DNA from: Linnemannia hyalina
Taxonomy: Eukaryota > Mortierellomycota > Mortierellomycetes > Mortierellales > Mortierellaceae
Direction: 5' to 3'
Length of the DNA: 64,000 nucleotides
Assembly: GCA_019671135.1 (NCBI GenBank)
Contig: JAHRHY010000016.1
Span: 372,001-436,000 of the forward strand
The notes below the pieces were generated by a model. The model did no database searches and was not told where the DNA came from. It was given only the letters and a program-made list of their open reading frames with translations. Below, in pieces: positions 54,780 through 64,000 of the stretch (positions within the stretch are counted from its first letter, which is position 1; every line of letters begins with the position of its first letter). The translations under genes and the position numbers were made by a program.

Positions 54780-55990
54780 AGAAAGAGCCAGAGAGAAGAG
54801 GAAGAGGAAGAGGAAGAGGAATAAATTGCGTGGATGACAACAGAAAAAAAAAGAAAGGGACAGTGTTTGCTGCTCTTCAGAGGATGTTCGTTCTCTTTTG
54901 ACCCATCCAAGACAGGAGGAAACGAGTGTATGTGAAGTGGGAACCGTCTGGGCGTGTTCGCTTGTCTGTTCGTCTTCTTAGTCCTCTCCTTTCTTTTTTG
55001 CATTTTACTCATCGCCAGTACACTTGCCTTAATGATTGTCCTTCCTGAAAAGCCTTTTCCATTTTTATGTTCCCATATTGAAGACCGGAGATAGAGAGAA
55101 ACAGTGGGAATGAAGGGAGGCGAAAGGCGGGGACTACGCCTTTGGAACTGAACAAGGATGGACTGACTGAGCGAGCAACGAAAAAGTCGACGTTTTCACA
55201 CCTTTCCTTACTCTTTTCTTCTCTTCTCTTCTTTTCTTCTCTTTTTTTTGCATTTCTTTTTTTTCGGTTTTTCATTTTTTTTCTTCCTTCATCACCATTT
55301 CCACAAGCCGAAGAACACAGGAACACATGCAGGACACCTAAAACAAATATCATCAACAACAACACCTACCTTCTCTCATCTTCACATCCGGCATGGACAC
55401 AGAAAGGAAGGGCACCTGTCCTCAACCGCCCTGGCGGCAACACTTCCCCAACCCCCCCAACCCCCACAACCCCCACGCCCCGAACCTCCGCCGGTGGAGG
55501 CGGAGACTGCCAGCCCCGGTCCACTTTTTAACCCCGTCCTCCTACCCGGTTAAACAACAAGTACTCCTACCAGAATATTCACGGCCAACCTGTCTCTCAT
55601 CCACAGTATTACCGACAACAGTGTTGCCAACGCTATGCTGCTCCTGCGCTTCAACCCCTACCTTCGAGGAGGATGAGGGCCATCAAATCGCCCAACTAGC
55701 CCTTTGCTCTTACCATTCGTGTCGCGTCCAGCTTTAATGAGCTCACTTCTAATACCCTGTACTTACTCGTCAAGCGCCAATACGTCTTTCCTCCAGTACG
55801 GTGCCCAGCTCCCAGAGCCCAGGAGGAAGAGGAGTATCGACGCTTTGACTGTTCACCAAAGAAGTAACGCGTCAGTGCAAGCACCATCACCTTGACGCGT
55901 CGTTATTATTTATTAGCGAATTCGATCACGTGCGAAATGAACATCATATCACCTATGATTTTCCCACCCATTTTTTGTTCTCTCTTTCTC
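54780..55990. other. Intergenic, low-complexity rich
   Basis: A-rich and CT-rich tracts. A Pro/Tyr/Gln-rich frame at about 55550-55735 (YQNIHGQPVSHPQYYRQQ) could be an exon but has no supported start. Confidence 0.35.
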
Positions 55991-56027
55991 TCTTCCCTTT
56001 CATAACTTCATGCTCACCAACCCAACT

Positions 56028-57872
56028 ATGGACTCCGCATGCAGCACATTCTTCGGCATCCCCGAACTGGTTGCCTCTCTCGCCAAAATCCTCTCAACAC
56101 AGGATCTAATTCAACTCTCCCGGACTAACCGCGCCATCAATACTGTCTGCTCTCCGCTCACATGGCAATCCGTCAACCTCGAATCATTACGAGATTCCAT
56201 CAAACTTCTCAACTCTCCTGAAGCACTGCAGGCCTTTGGCAACAACATCACCTCGGTACGTTCCATCACCCTGCGACCAAAGTTTTCGTGGTATTACCTT
56301 TACACCCTCTGGGCCTATCTCAACATCACTGCCTGGCCACCCCACCGAGCCATTTCGATCGACGCCCTCGCTCACAAGGATTGGGGTGGTATGCTCTATG
56401 CTCCCTGTCTAAAGATTCGGCGCCTGCCACCATTGCTCCGTCTGAGTCGATTTGAGGCGTCGTTGCACAGTTATCCTGCGGATAAGATGGTGCCTGATCT
56501 TCCAGCGTTTGATTCCTACAAGCACGTCCATCACCTCCTGTGGCTCGTACGACTCAACAGCGGCACTTTGACCCATGTGGCATTCACGAGCCTGAGTCTC
56601 GAGTCGCATGGATCGGTCCGGGATGTATGCAGAACAATATCCCAGCTTCACCACCTCCAGACCCTACGATTGAGCTGTTCGATCTCACACAAGGCGTATG
56701 AGGCCATCTTCTTCAGTTGTCCGAGCTCCTTGGTCGAACTCACCTTGGCGTACAGTGTTGACAGTCCAGGGTCCGCTACGGTTTCCATTCCGGCTGCAGG
56801 AGATTGGGATTTCGACCAAGGTCCTCTCGTTCTTCGCGACACCCCCCTCCATCACCTCGTGTACCTTGCCCTTCCCGGAATGGCGGCTTCTGACATGGCT
56901 CCCTTCATCCACACCATCCTTGGCCACTCTCCTGCCCTTAAAACCCTGAAGTTCCCTTTTTTCGACTATCTCAGCATATCGTCCATCACCAAGGGGATCG
57001 CTGAGCTCTGTCCACGTCTCACGCACTTGTCATTCCCACAGGGCGGTCGAGATCTTCAAATTACGAACGTTCTCGAGGGCTTTCCGGTGCAGCAGCTGCA
57101 AAGTCTATATTGTTCGTCTCTCATGGAACCTGTCTGGACGTCGCTGGTCGCTACCTGGAAAAGACATTCGACTACCCTTCGGAGGATCGAATTTACAAAC
57201 ACGTCGCATTTTTCGGGTTTGATCATTAAAGGAGCGCTGACGACTTGTGAGGCCTTGGAGACGTTTAGGGTGACGGGAAATGCAGGTGTCGTGTCCTTGT
57301 CGCTTGACAATGCAGTCGAGTCCGAATGGGTCTGTAAAAGGATCAAAGTTTTGGACATTGTTGTTCTGATCTATGCGCATAAAACGAGCCCAAAGTTCAC
57401 GACCGACCCAAGCAAGGAGACATGGACCAAAGACGACCATCGAAATTGGGAGGTTCTCGGGAAGTTTTATTCTCGGATCGGATCCCTGACGGAGTTACAG
57501 GAGTTGAATCTCCAAACTGTGTCAAGTACCTACAAACCAGCACCATCCTCAGAGACAGCGTTTCCTGGACTATTCGCTCTGGAGGATGCGGACAGTGGGC
57601 AGATTGGACACTTGTCAAAGCTTACGGGGCTGACCAAACTGCGAGTACTTCGAGGATCTGTTCGCTGGACGATTCCGGAGGTGATGGAGAGAATCGGCAA
57701 GCGTGAGGTGGATTGGGTTGTTGACCACTTGCCTGCTCTCAGGGTGGCGACGTTTGTTCTCCAGAACAAGAACGGGATGATTGGAGCGCGCCCTATCCGT
57801 CATCTTCTTCGAATCTTGGAGAAGAAGCGACCCGAGCTCAAGTTCTGCCATGCCGTTGCTAAAAAGAAATAA
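56028..57872 (+). CDS. F-box/LRR-type protein, intact
   Basis: 614 residues from the ATG at 56028 (MDSACSTFFGIPELVASLAK). That start was chosen over the ATG at 56010 because it matches the start of the paralogue at 43.5 kb. The F-box-like motif covers about 1-45 (DLIQLSRTNRAINTVCSPLTW). Leucine-rich segments follow (LHHLQTLRLSCSI, SPALKTLKFPFFDYLSI, LTKLRVLRGSVRW). It is a single exon with no lesions. It shares the FSWYYLYTLWAYLN, TDPSKETWTKDDHRNWE and KFYSRIGSLTEL blocks with the other copies, so it is the best reference for reading the decayed ones. Likely a substrate adaptor of an SCF ubiquitin ligase. Confidence 0.8.
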   Translation: MDSACSTFFGIPELVASLAKILSTQDLIQLSRTNRAINTVCSPLTWQSVNLESLRDSIKLLNSPEALQAFGNNITSVRSITLRPKFSWYYLYTLWAYLNITAWPPHRAISIDALAHKDWGGMLYAPCLKIRRLPPLLRLSRFEASLHSYPADKMVPDLPAFDSYKHVHHLLWLVRLNSGTLTHVAFTSLSLESHGSVRDVCRTISQLHHLQTLRLSCSISHKAYEAIFFSCPSSLVELTLAYSVDSPGSATVSIPAAGDWDFDQGPLVLRDTPLHHLVYLALPGMAASDMAPFIHTILGHSPALKTLKFPFFDYLSISSITKGIAELCPRLTHLSFPQGGRDLQITNVLEGFPVQQLQSLYCSSLMEPVWTSLVATWKRHSTTLRRIEFTNTSHFSGLIIKGALTTCEALETFRVTGNAGVVSLSLDNAVESEWVCKRIKVLDIVVLIYAHKTSPKFTTDPSKETWTKDDHRNWEVLGKFYSRIGSLTELQELNLQTVSSTYKPAPSSETAFPGLFALEDADSGQIGHLSKLTGLTKLRVLRGSVRWTIPEVMERIGKREVDWVVDHLPALRVATFVLQNKNGMIGARPIRHLLRILEKKRPELKFCHAVAKKK

Positions 57873-57879
57873 CGAGTGT

Positions 57880-58800
57880 TTGTCTTGTCTGCGGATCAAA
57901 TTAATGAATGACTCTACAGCTATCGAGAGGAAGTTGTATGAGACAGTCATCATTTGGAACGTTTATTGTCAACACAATTTGGTCGAGCAGCATACTGGGC
58001 TATGTGACGGGGTGTGTGTAGGACATTTTTGTGTGCGCCGTTTTCCATTTTGCTCGTCTTTCACTTTCTCCTCCCTGTCTCTCTTTACACTTCTCTCTCC
58101 AAAAAAATCTCGATTTTTAATAAAGAAAATAAGTTTAAAGAGAAGTATTAAATAATGGGATGGGAAGGAAAAAAATAATTTCAAGCTCCCCGTTGACGGA
58201 ACAGCGTTAATGGGAGAAGGAAGAGGGAAACCCCTCCCCCCCCCCGCTTTCATCAACCATCATTGACAACAACGGTGCGCATGTGCGACGTCTGCTCAAG
58301 CACCGATTTCCGTGATCACTGTAATCTTTTACTCTGTTCGATGAAGACCCTATGAAAAAAAAATATCACAACACAAGCGCTCTTACGGCCCTCCAAACTG
58401 AAGAAACCAAATCGATAGCCAGCGGATAAAGAGTCTATAGACGACAAACAATAATGTGCATGTACGGCTCCTCTGTTTATTTTCCTTGTAAAAGGACTCA
58501 TTTGGAAATCATTTGTTCTCTAGCATAGAAAAACATGCGTCTAAGTAAAACACCCTTTTTTTTTTTTTTTCTTTTTTTTTTTGTCAGTCGTGCTTCTTTA
58601 CTGTTCCTCGCTCTATCACCATGTTTCTTCATTCTACCTCCTGTTTCTTCATCCTTCCACCATGTCTCCTCACCCTACAATCTTATTTCTTTTTTTTTTC
58701 TCTCTTCGTTTCCTTTACCATTAGTTATGTATTTATTCGTTCGCGCAACACACGCAAAAAAAAAAAAAAAAAAAAAAAAAGCGTAGAACAAGAGTGAAAG
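57880..58800. other. Intergenic between convergent genes
   Basis: T-rich and A-rich tracts, including 24 A at about 58756. No gene seen. Confidence 0.4.
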
Positions 58801-58804
58801 GAGA

Positions 58805-60322
58805 TCAAACAGGGTTCCGAGTATATCTCCCAGGTTGTCCAGGAATCTCCCCATCTTCAATATAAACCCTCAGATTCCTGTAATCCTCGCAACAAGACAT
58901 CAAATAATGCAACATCCGATGCCCGGACACATGCAGCCTCAAATCCAATCCCACCAAACCCGGAATCTTCAACCCAATAGCATCACTTAACGACACCGCG
59001 AACGCGAGCCTGATCGGGAGCTGGAATCGTTCAAACATGACACCGATATCCCGAGCGTTGGGGGACAAACACCGAATCCGGTGTAGGAAGGTGGACTGAC
59101 CTTTGAGGGGACCTGATGATACTTCTGCAGAGACGCTGCTGTTGCCAAGGCGGGTGATGATCATTCGGGTCCCCGCGCGGTATTGTGGGATGTCTTTGAT
59201 GAGGATAACGGGGTTGCCGACGCGGAGGGTGATTTCGTGCTGGGGCACCCCCTGTGGATTCAGCCAGTGGGCGGTCACCATATCCTGCATTTCGTAGTCT
59301 CTCGTGTAGAGGGGCTGCGATATAGCGATGTAGGTCTTTTCGTGGTAACCGACAGCTTGGCCTCTCCCTCCTGCTCCTTGTCCTCTACCTCCTCCGTATG
59401 TGACCACTGAACGACCATCCTGAGCCTGCGTGGTGGAGAATTGCTTCTGTATCTCGATCGCCTTTTCATTAAACGTCCTGGCATCATCGTCCCTCTCCGT
59501 TAAGATCACATTTGACATCATGGTTTCCGATTTGGCAGGCGCCGACTGGAGGTCAGGGAAGATCTCCAGGAGAAACTGGAGTTGGACTTGACTAAAGCTC
59601 AGATGTGTTCCAGGTTGAGACAGCCGTGGAGCGAAGAGGAATTGGTCAGGGATGCGGATGAGGTCCCGGTAGCTGGTTAGGTGGTATGCTTCTGTGCGGG
59701 TGTAGGTGCGTTCTTTTCCAGTTTTGATCCGTTCCAGGAAGGCGACAAAGGATTGCTGCGTGGTGATTTGGCCGTCTGGGCCGTCTGGTGGCATGGATGC
59801 TCCTGCTCCCGGGGTCGTTCTTATCATCGTGGCGGGTGTACTGACAGTGGCAGGGGGTCGTGTTGTTGTGCCGGTAGTAGTTGTAGGTCGAGTCGCTGTC
59901 CTGACAGTGGTGGGTGCAGAAGTAGTTTTGGCAGAAGTAGCGGTAGTGTTGTTCAAAGCGTCAAGAATTGCTCGTGATAGTGTCAGGGCATCAATATCTC
60001 CAAACCCCTCCTCGGCGACAGAGTCAACATCGAAATCGTCCAACTCTTCTTGTGTGAGCTGTAGATCTCCGAAATCGTCATCCTCCAGATCCTCCTTTGA
60101 GAGTTCTAGTCCTTCAAAGTCGTCATCGACGTTGTTTGACTGTTGCCGCGGTGGGTATGTAGGTACGTGTGCGCGGGAGGTGCTGTTGTTGTAGCCTTTT
60201 GAGTTATTGTTGTGATTTGGCGCTTCAGGTCTGTTGTATGGTGTGGGATGTGTATGGTTCGCTTGGCCGGGCACATTATTTGACCTAGAATGAACCACAG
60301 GTACAGAGAGGATTTTAGTCAT
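58805..60322 (-). CDS. PIF1-type helicase C-terminal domain protein without ATPase core
   Basis: 505 residues, one exon. Residues 1-250 are disordered: Asn-rich, then acidic (DDDFEGLELSKEDLEDDDFG), then Thr-rich. From about 275 the order follows the last third of PIF1 helicases. ILTERDDDARTFNEKAIEI matches the site preceding domain 2B. HEITLRVGNPVILIKDIPQY and GTRMIITRLGNSSVSAEV match the 2B/SH3-like part. FERFQLPIRLAFAVSLSDAIG matches the helicase motif V/VI region, where the usual K-S-Q-G is replaced. LRVYIEDG ends the domain. No Walker A or B is present anywhere. It cannot hydrolyse ATP, so it may be a DNA-binding remnant, a domesticated piece, or a regulator. It has an adjacent paralogue. 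Confidence 0.65.
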   Translation of the reverse strand: MTKILSVPVVHSRSNNVPGQANHTHPTPYNRPEAPNHNNNSKGYNNSTSRAHVPTYPPRQQSNNVDDDFEGLELSKEDLEDDDFGDLQLTQEELDDFDVDSVAEEGFGDIDALTLSRAILDALNNTTATSAKTTSAPTTVRTATRPTTTTGTTTRPPATVSTPATMIRTTPGAGASMPPDGPDGQITTQQSFVAFLERIKTGKERTYTRTEAYHLTSYRDLIRIPDQFLFAPRLSQPGTHLSFSQVQLQFLLEIFPDLQSAPAKSETMMSNVILTERDDDARTFNEKAIEIQKQFSTTQAQDGRSVVTYGGGRGQGAGGRGQAVGYHEKTYIAISQPLYTRDYEMQDMVTAHWLNPQGVPQHEITLRVGNPVILIKDIPQYRAGTRMIITRLGNSSVSAEVSSGPLKGQSTFLHRIRCLSPNARDIGVMFERFQLPIRLAFAVSLSDAIGLKIPGLVGLDLRLHVSGHRMLHYLMSCCEDYRNLRVYIEDGEIPGQPGRYTRNPV

Positions 60323-60651
60323 AGGGTTTCTCTAGCCGTGTTCTTCGCGTTTGACCAATTATTTATCTCCGCTAAAAGCAAAAGAGCGATAAGAAACGGT
60401 GATGTGTGTGTGGTCTTACGAATGGTGAGATCCGCGTGGTTTCGAGGCTGATGCGAGATGACTGGGAGCTTTTGGCATTAGCAAGGTTGATGAATGAGAA
60501 GGAGAAGAATAGGCAAGGGAACAGGAATTATCAGCAGGAGAGTTTTCGATGTCTGTTAAGGGGTTTGCTCAACGTATTCACACTTTCACAGGAGCCAAAC
60601 ATGGGCCACATGATCATCAAATGCTGGGTTGTTGATGTTGTTTATTTTTTA

Positions 60652-61953
60652 TTACGGGTATACTGCGGCCTTGGGGTTATAAACTTTCAACTTGCTAGGA
60701 TCCCGACACCGGGACAAGGCCGAGTGGAGTTGACCAGGGGATTCCATGTCGTACTTCAGGTCCAGTCCGAGCCCCTCAAACATCACTCCCTCGGGCAGAT
60801 CATTCACAGTCAACGCAAACGCATGCTTGACAGGGAACTGTCGTCGTGTGTACGTGATAAGGGGCTCCACACGAGTAGATTCTTTGTACTCTTGGCGTCG
60901 AATCTGGATCTCCCTTCCTCCTCTCTCACCTCCGTGACCTCCTACAGCTACTACCTCGCTCGCAGTGATAACATCTTCCTCCAGCTTCTTGACAATCAGC
61001 CTTGTGCCCGCACAAACCCCACCGACCTTATCGAGCAGCATGATTGGAAGCCCAACCTTGAGCCTCAGAATATGCTGAGGATGTCTTGACCCGGCATACG
61101 GAGGCACCTTCAAAAAGTTGTAGTATAATACAGGGTCACATCCCTTGGGAGGAGTGTCCTTGTCCTTGATAGCATCTTTGTAAGTTTTAGAGTCCGACGT
61201 CGAGGGCAGTTTGTTGTATCCGTTAATATTGTAATTATTCGCCACGGTGTCAAATTTGGTCAGGATCATGTGGATCCCATACATGCTCGAGTCTGGATAG
61301 CATTGGTCGAAAAATTGGACTTCGTAGCGCGTGGCTGCGTGCGGGCGGAAGAGGTATTCTTCCGGGATTTGGATAGGCTCTGTGCCTTGTCGGTGGCGGT
61401 TGAGAAAGTCGAGAAAAGGGGTTGGGGTGGTACTGTTGCTGCTGCTGTGTTTGTTTGCCGGGGGCGGGAGAGACGAAGGGACGTCGAGATTGCTGTTGCC
61501 AGATTTGTTTGCTGGGGGTGAGTAAGACGAAGGAAGATCGTAGAGAGAGGGGCGAGCAATTCCACGGGTGATTTCGAACCCCGGCTTGCCACTATGTAGG
61601 TGAAGGTGGTCGAGAAGTTGAGTGATAGTCTCTGTCGACGATAATGGCGAGGACGAGGTTGAGGATGAAGGCGACGAAGGCGAGGAAGGCGAGGAAGGCG
61701 AGAAAGGTGAGGATGGCGAGAAAGGTGAGGATGGCGGGGAAGGCGAGGAAGGCGGGGAAGGCGATCCAAAGATGAGGCCACTGTTGATGCTACGAATCTG
61801 AAAGGGAAGAGGGTATCGAGTGGGACGGCGGAGGAGCAGATTGTTGCTGGTATGGCGCCCTGAGGACAGCTTAAGAACTTTGCCGGTCTTGCGGAGTGGG
61901 GGGGGCAGGCGAGGGATAACGATGCCATTTTTTTTGTTATGAAAGACTGTCAT
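60652..61953 (-). CDS. Second PIF1 C-terminal-only protein
   Basis: 433 residues, one exon, 330 bp upstream of the previous gene in the same orientation. Residues 1-215 are Ser/Pro-rich, including a tandem SPSSPFSPSS tract. The C-terminal half repeats the order seen next door: MILTKFDTVANNYNINGYNK, then LRLKVGLPIMLLDKVGGVCA and TRLIVKKLEEDVITASEV, then RRQFPVKHAFALTVNDLPEG, where PIF1 would have N-K-S-Q-G. It ends LHSALSRCRDPSKLKVY, which keeps the helicase motif VI arginine region. Walker A and B are absent. The protein is more similar to true PIF1 at its C-terminus than its neighbour is. The gene is intact. Confidence 0.65.
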   Translation of the reverse strand: MTVFHNKKNGIVIPRLPPPLRKTGKVLKLSSGRHTSNNLLLRRPTRYPLPFQIRSINSGLIFGSPSPPSSPSPPSSPFSPSSPFSPSSPSSPSSPSSSTSSSPLSSTETITQLLDHLHLHSGKPGFEITRGIARPSLYDLPSSYSPPANKSGNSNLDVPSSLPPPANKHSSSNSTTPTPFLDFLNRHRQGTEPIQIPEEYLFRPHAATRYEVQFFDQCYPDSSMYGIHMILTKFDTVANNYNINGYNKLPSTSDSKTYKDAIKDKDTPPKGCDPVLYYNFLKVPPYAGSRHPQHILRLKVGLPIMLLDKVGGVCAGTRLIVKKLEEDVITASEVVAVGGHGGERGGREIQIRRQEYKESTRVEPLITYTRRQFPVKHAFALTVNDLPEGVMFEGLGLDLKYDMESPGQLHSALSRCRDPSKLKVYNPKAAVYP

Positions 61954-62084
61954 GGTTGAGAGGTCAGGAAGGTATGTGATGGGAAGGTATGTGATTGCGG
62001 TGGCAGATCTGCGTGGATGGAAGAGGTTGGAAGGAAGTGGGGAAAGGTCGAAAGAAAGGATCTGAAAAAAAGTGAAGACAGGGG

Positions 62085-62352
62085 AAAGAGGGGTGCAATT
62101 TATGGTGTTCGATGCTGTTGGTGCTGTGCAGGTGGTTGGTTATAATTTAAGGGGAAGGGGCAAAATGGCGAAGGAAGAGGGGACCATGGCGAAGGAAGAG
62201 GGGACCATGGTGAGCATGGAAGAGGATGTAAAAAAATGGGGAAAGGGAAAACGAAAGGATGAGAAGAAACGTGAACACAAGGAGAGAGTGCAATGTATGG
62301 CGTTCGGTGCCGTGCTGGCGGATGGTAGCCCGTTAAGGAGAAGGGGCAAAAT
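62085..62352. repeat. Imperfect tandem duplication of about 190 bp
   Basis: The blocks at about 62090-62170 and 62285-62350 share aggggcaaaatggcga and the gtgcaat(t/g)tatgg(t/c)gttcg segment. A short gcgaaggaagaggggaccat unit is itself repeated twice between them. Confidence 0.6.
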
Positions 62353-62552
62353 GGCGAGGGTTTAAGAAAGGGGTACGCCGCAATTTGCTAATCCGATGTT
62401 GACACGAGGGCTTCGGGTCTCTATCAATGTGCTATACTTCGCCATGGTACAAGAGTACATGTACAAGAGGAGAGAGAACAACGAGAGCAGGGAGTACAAC
62501 CAACAAACACACCAACAGAAAATTCAATTGATGGCGTCTAGAGAAATTGGGG

Positions 62553-62949
62553 CTACGGGACAATGGGCGCATAATTTACGTCACCGAAGCGACGAAACTT
62601 GTCCTTCATCCACGCCATCACATCCCGCTCCGTCTTTTCCTACCCTTCAATCGTTCGCTTTTGTACCCCTCTACCGAGCTCTCCATCCCTCTCATAATCT
62701 TACCCAAAAATCCTTGATTGAGCTTGCAGCCTTAGAGGGCCGGGCCGACCTTTCGAGTACGTATAGTCGAGGAAGAGCCTCAAGGCAAAAGGAGTCGTGC
62801 TTTGTATAGCTGGCTGGACCACGCGTTTCTGTTTCCAGATGTGTATTGGGCAGGTTTTGTGCTTGCTGGATTCCAAAGCTGAATCCAAACGGCCGGTGCC
62901 TTGTTAACTCGAGGAAATGCCCCTGTCTGGACCTCTGGTCGGGGAACAC
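62553..62949 (-). CDS. Possible two-exon 3' gene fragment
   Basis: An upstream frame ending ASSIKDFW joins in phase, through a 64-bp intron (GTAAGA...GGGTAG, 62640-62703), to EKTERDVMAWMKDKFRRFGD ending PIVP and TAG at 62553-62555. The last exon has convincing composition. The 5' part is uncertain and no family was recognised. Confidence 0.35.
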
Positions 62950-63136
62950 TAGTTTACATATCTCTTATCTTAGAGACTAAAAAAGGCTGGCGTCTACAAA
63001 GCGTATTACTCTCTCTAAAGCCGTACTCTTTCCTTTGCTCAATGGATGGCTTTGTTCATGGCACTCAACATCTGTTGCCTTATTAGTTCGAAAGAGTCTT
63101 TTTTAACCCTGCCTTCGTTGTTCACTGGCTAGGATC

Positions 63137-63845
63137 ATGAAATCTCCCAAAGCGCACCGAGAATGGGTAGAGAATACTTGTGATGACACCATCATGAAGC
63201 TCAGTATCAAATTCATGTATGCAAACCCACAGAGGGCGCGCAACGATTTTACTTCCGCCATCCGTCAATTCCAAGCTTAAAGAGAGTACAAAGAGAACGG
63301 TCCTCGAGAACTTGAAAATATGAGAAGAACACAACAGGCGCTGGCTATAAAGAAAGGAAATTCGGTCGTGGGGACAAGTTTGGTCCACGCGGCAGCAAGC
63401 GAGCTTCCTAATATCATCCAGAACAAGGCAAGTTGTGTACTGTTAATGAGTTTAGCTCTTATAATGCTATACTATTTTCTTGTGCTATTAGAACGATTTG
63501 CCTGATTTGCTCGCAGAAGATGATACGTCGAACCCGTCGACGTGGACCTTGTCATCAACGTCTACCGGAAAGCGAACCACTGCTCAAACGCCACAGACAT
63601 CATACAAGAAAGGGGGGGGGGGGGGGTGGAATTAACATGGCCATGGACGAGTATGTCGGCGTCGAGGAGGGTCGGGAAGCAACGAGCACGATGACTCAAG
63701 CGATGAGGCTGTTTTAGAAGGATTGATAGTTACCATAAGTACGGGAGCTGGCAATAAGGACGAAAGAACAGTTGTGTTTGATGCTGTTGTGGAAAATGTA
63801 GCTTTTGTATCAACACTATCTCAGACACCTATGTCTGACGCCTAG
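63137..63845 (+). pseudogene. Broken gene, unknown family
   Basis: Starts MKSPKAHREWVENTCDDTIM. TAA at 63278-63280 interrupts an otherwise open frame that continues REYKENGPRELENMRRTQQA to LPNIIQNK. An apparent intron follows, then DLLAEDDTSNPSTWT, a 15-base G run that breaks the frame, and a last segment EHDDSSDEAVLEGLIV ... FVSTLSQTPMSDA ending at TAG 63843-63845. No domain recognised. Confidence 0.45.
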
Positions 63846-63852
63846 ATATCGT

Positions 63853-63870
63853 GTAGGTATATAAGTAGCT
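63853..63870 (+). promoter_or_regulatory. TATA box of a gene beyond the window
   Basis: gtaggtatataagtagctg, followed by about 130 bp of AT-rich leader-like DNA to the window edge. Confidence 0.35.
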
Positions 63871-64000
63871 GTAATATAGTAATAACAAGCAGCATCCAAC
63901 TTTGCCTATTACTATTGCATTTTTATTACCCTTGCGGTAACCGTACAAGTGACCAGGCTTGGACGACACACAAATCCCCTCACTATCTCACAATATAGCT

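Noticed and set aside
61266..61928. 220-residue minus-strand frame
   Set aside because: Shadow of the Ser/Pro-rich region of the PIF1-C gene at 60652-61953.
1..64000. tRNA genes
   Set aside because: No convincing B-box with a matching cloverleaf was found by eye. A covariance-model scan would be decisive.

Overview
The window looks like nuclear DNA of a filamentous fungus. It has short GT-AG introns (about 57-160 bp), strong TATA boxes with CA-rich 5' leaders, families of F-box/leucine-rich-repeat genes, many small secreted proteins, and remnants of eukaryotic DNA transposons (Crypton, hAT, PIF/Harbinger, Tc1/mariner) plus one LINE. The gene-family mix (expanded F-box/LRR proteins, Crypton recombinases, XPG-like nuclease fusions, PD-(D/E)XK-kinase proteins) is what I associate with Mortierellomycota. 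That placement comes from memory of families and was not searched.

Layout. 0-2.7 kb: Crypton-type tyrosine recombinase gene (minus strand, runs off the left edge). 3.2-4.8 kb: broken F-box gene. 5.0-6.0 kb: probable beta-propeller gene. 8.4 kb: secreted-protein gene with one in-frame stop. 10.2-11.2 kb: ubiquitin-like/RBR E3 ligase. 11.6-12.1 kb: degraded gene. 12.1-13.7 kb: near-perfect 696-bp inverted repeat. 14-17 kb: three small secreted or cysteine-rich genes. 17.3-27.4 kb: transposon cluster with a Tc1 remnant, a complete hAT element with identical 211-bp TIRs, and a PIF/Harbinger pair. 28.4 kb: secreted Ig-like protein. 29.8-37.3 kb: a graveyard holding a large unknown gene, a Harbinger N-terminal piece, an XPG/PIN-like nuclease joined to a TnpB/Fanzor-like RuvC region, and a PD-(D/E)XK-kinase fragment. 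37.5 kb: six-cysteine secreted peptide. 41.8 kb: MYND protein. 43.5-48.7 kb: one intact F-box gene and two decayed relatives. 49.3 kb: secreted pepsin-like protease. 51-52.8 kb: LINE 3' fragment against an F-box fragment. 53.7 kb: two-exon unknown gene. 56.0 kb: second intact F-box gene. 58.8-62.0 kb: two adjacent genes keeping only the C-terminal part of a PIF1-type helicase. 62.5-63.9 kb: gene fragments.

Links across the window. At least four secreted-protein loci (8.4, 14.8, 28.4 and 50.3 kb) share a recognisable promoter/5'-leader module. Six short antisense pieces of 25S/28S rRNA are scattered through intergenic DNA. Many accessory genes carry single nonsense codons, mostly explicable by C-to-T or G-to-A changes. 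The intact and probably working genes are the Crypton recombinase, the beta-propeller protein, the RBR ligase, several secreted proteins, the MYND protein, two F-box proteins, the aspartic protease, the 53.7-kb gene and the two PIF1-C proteins.
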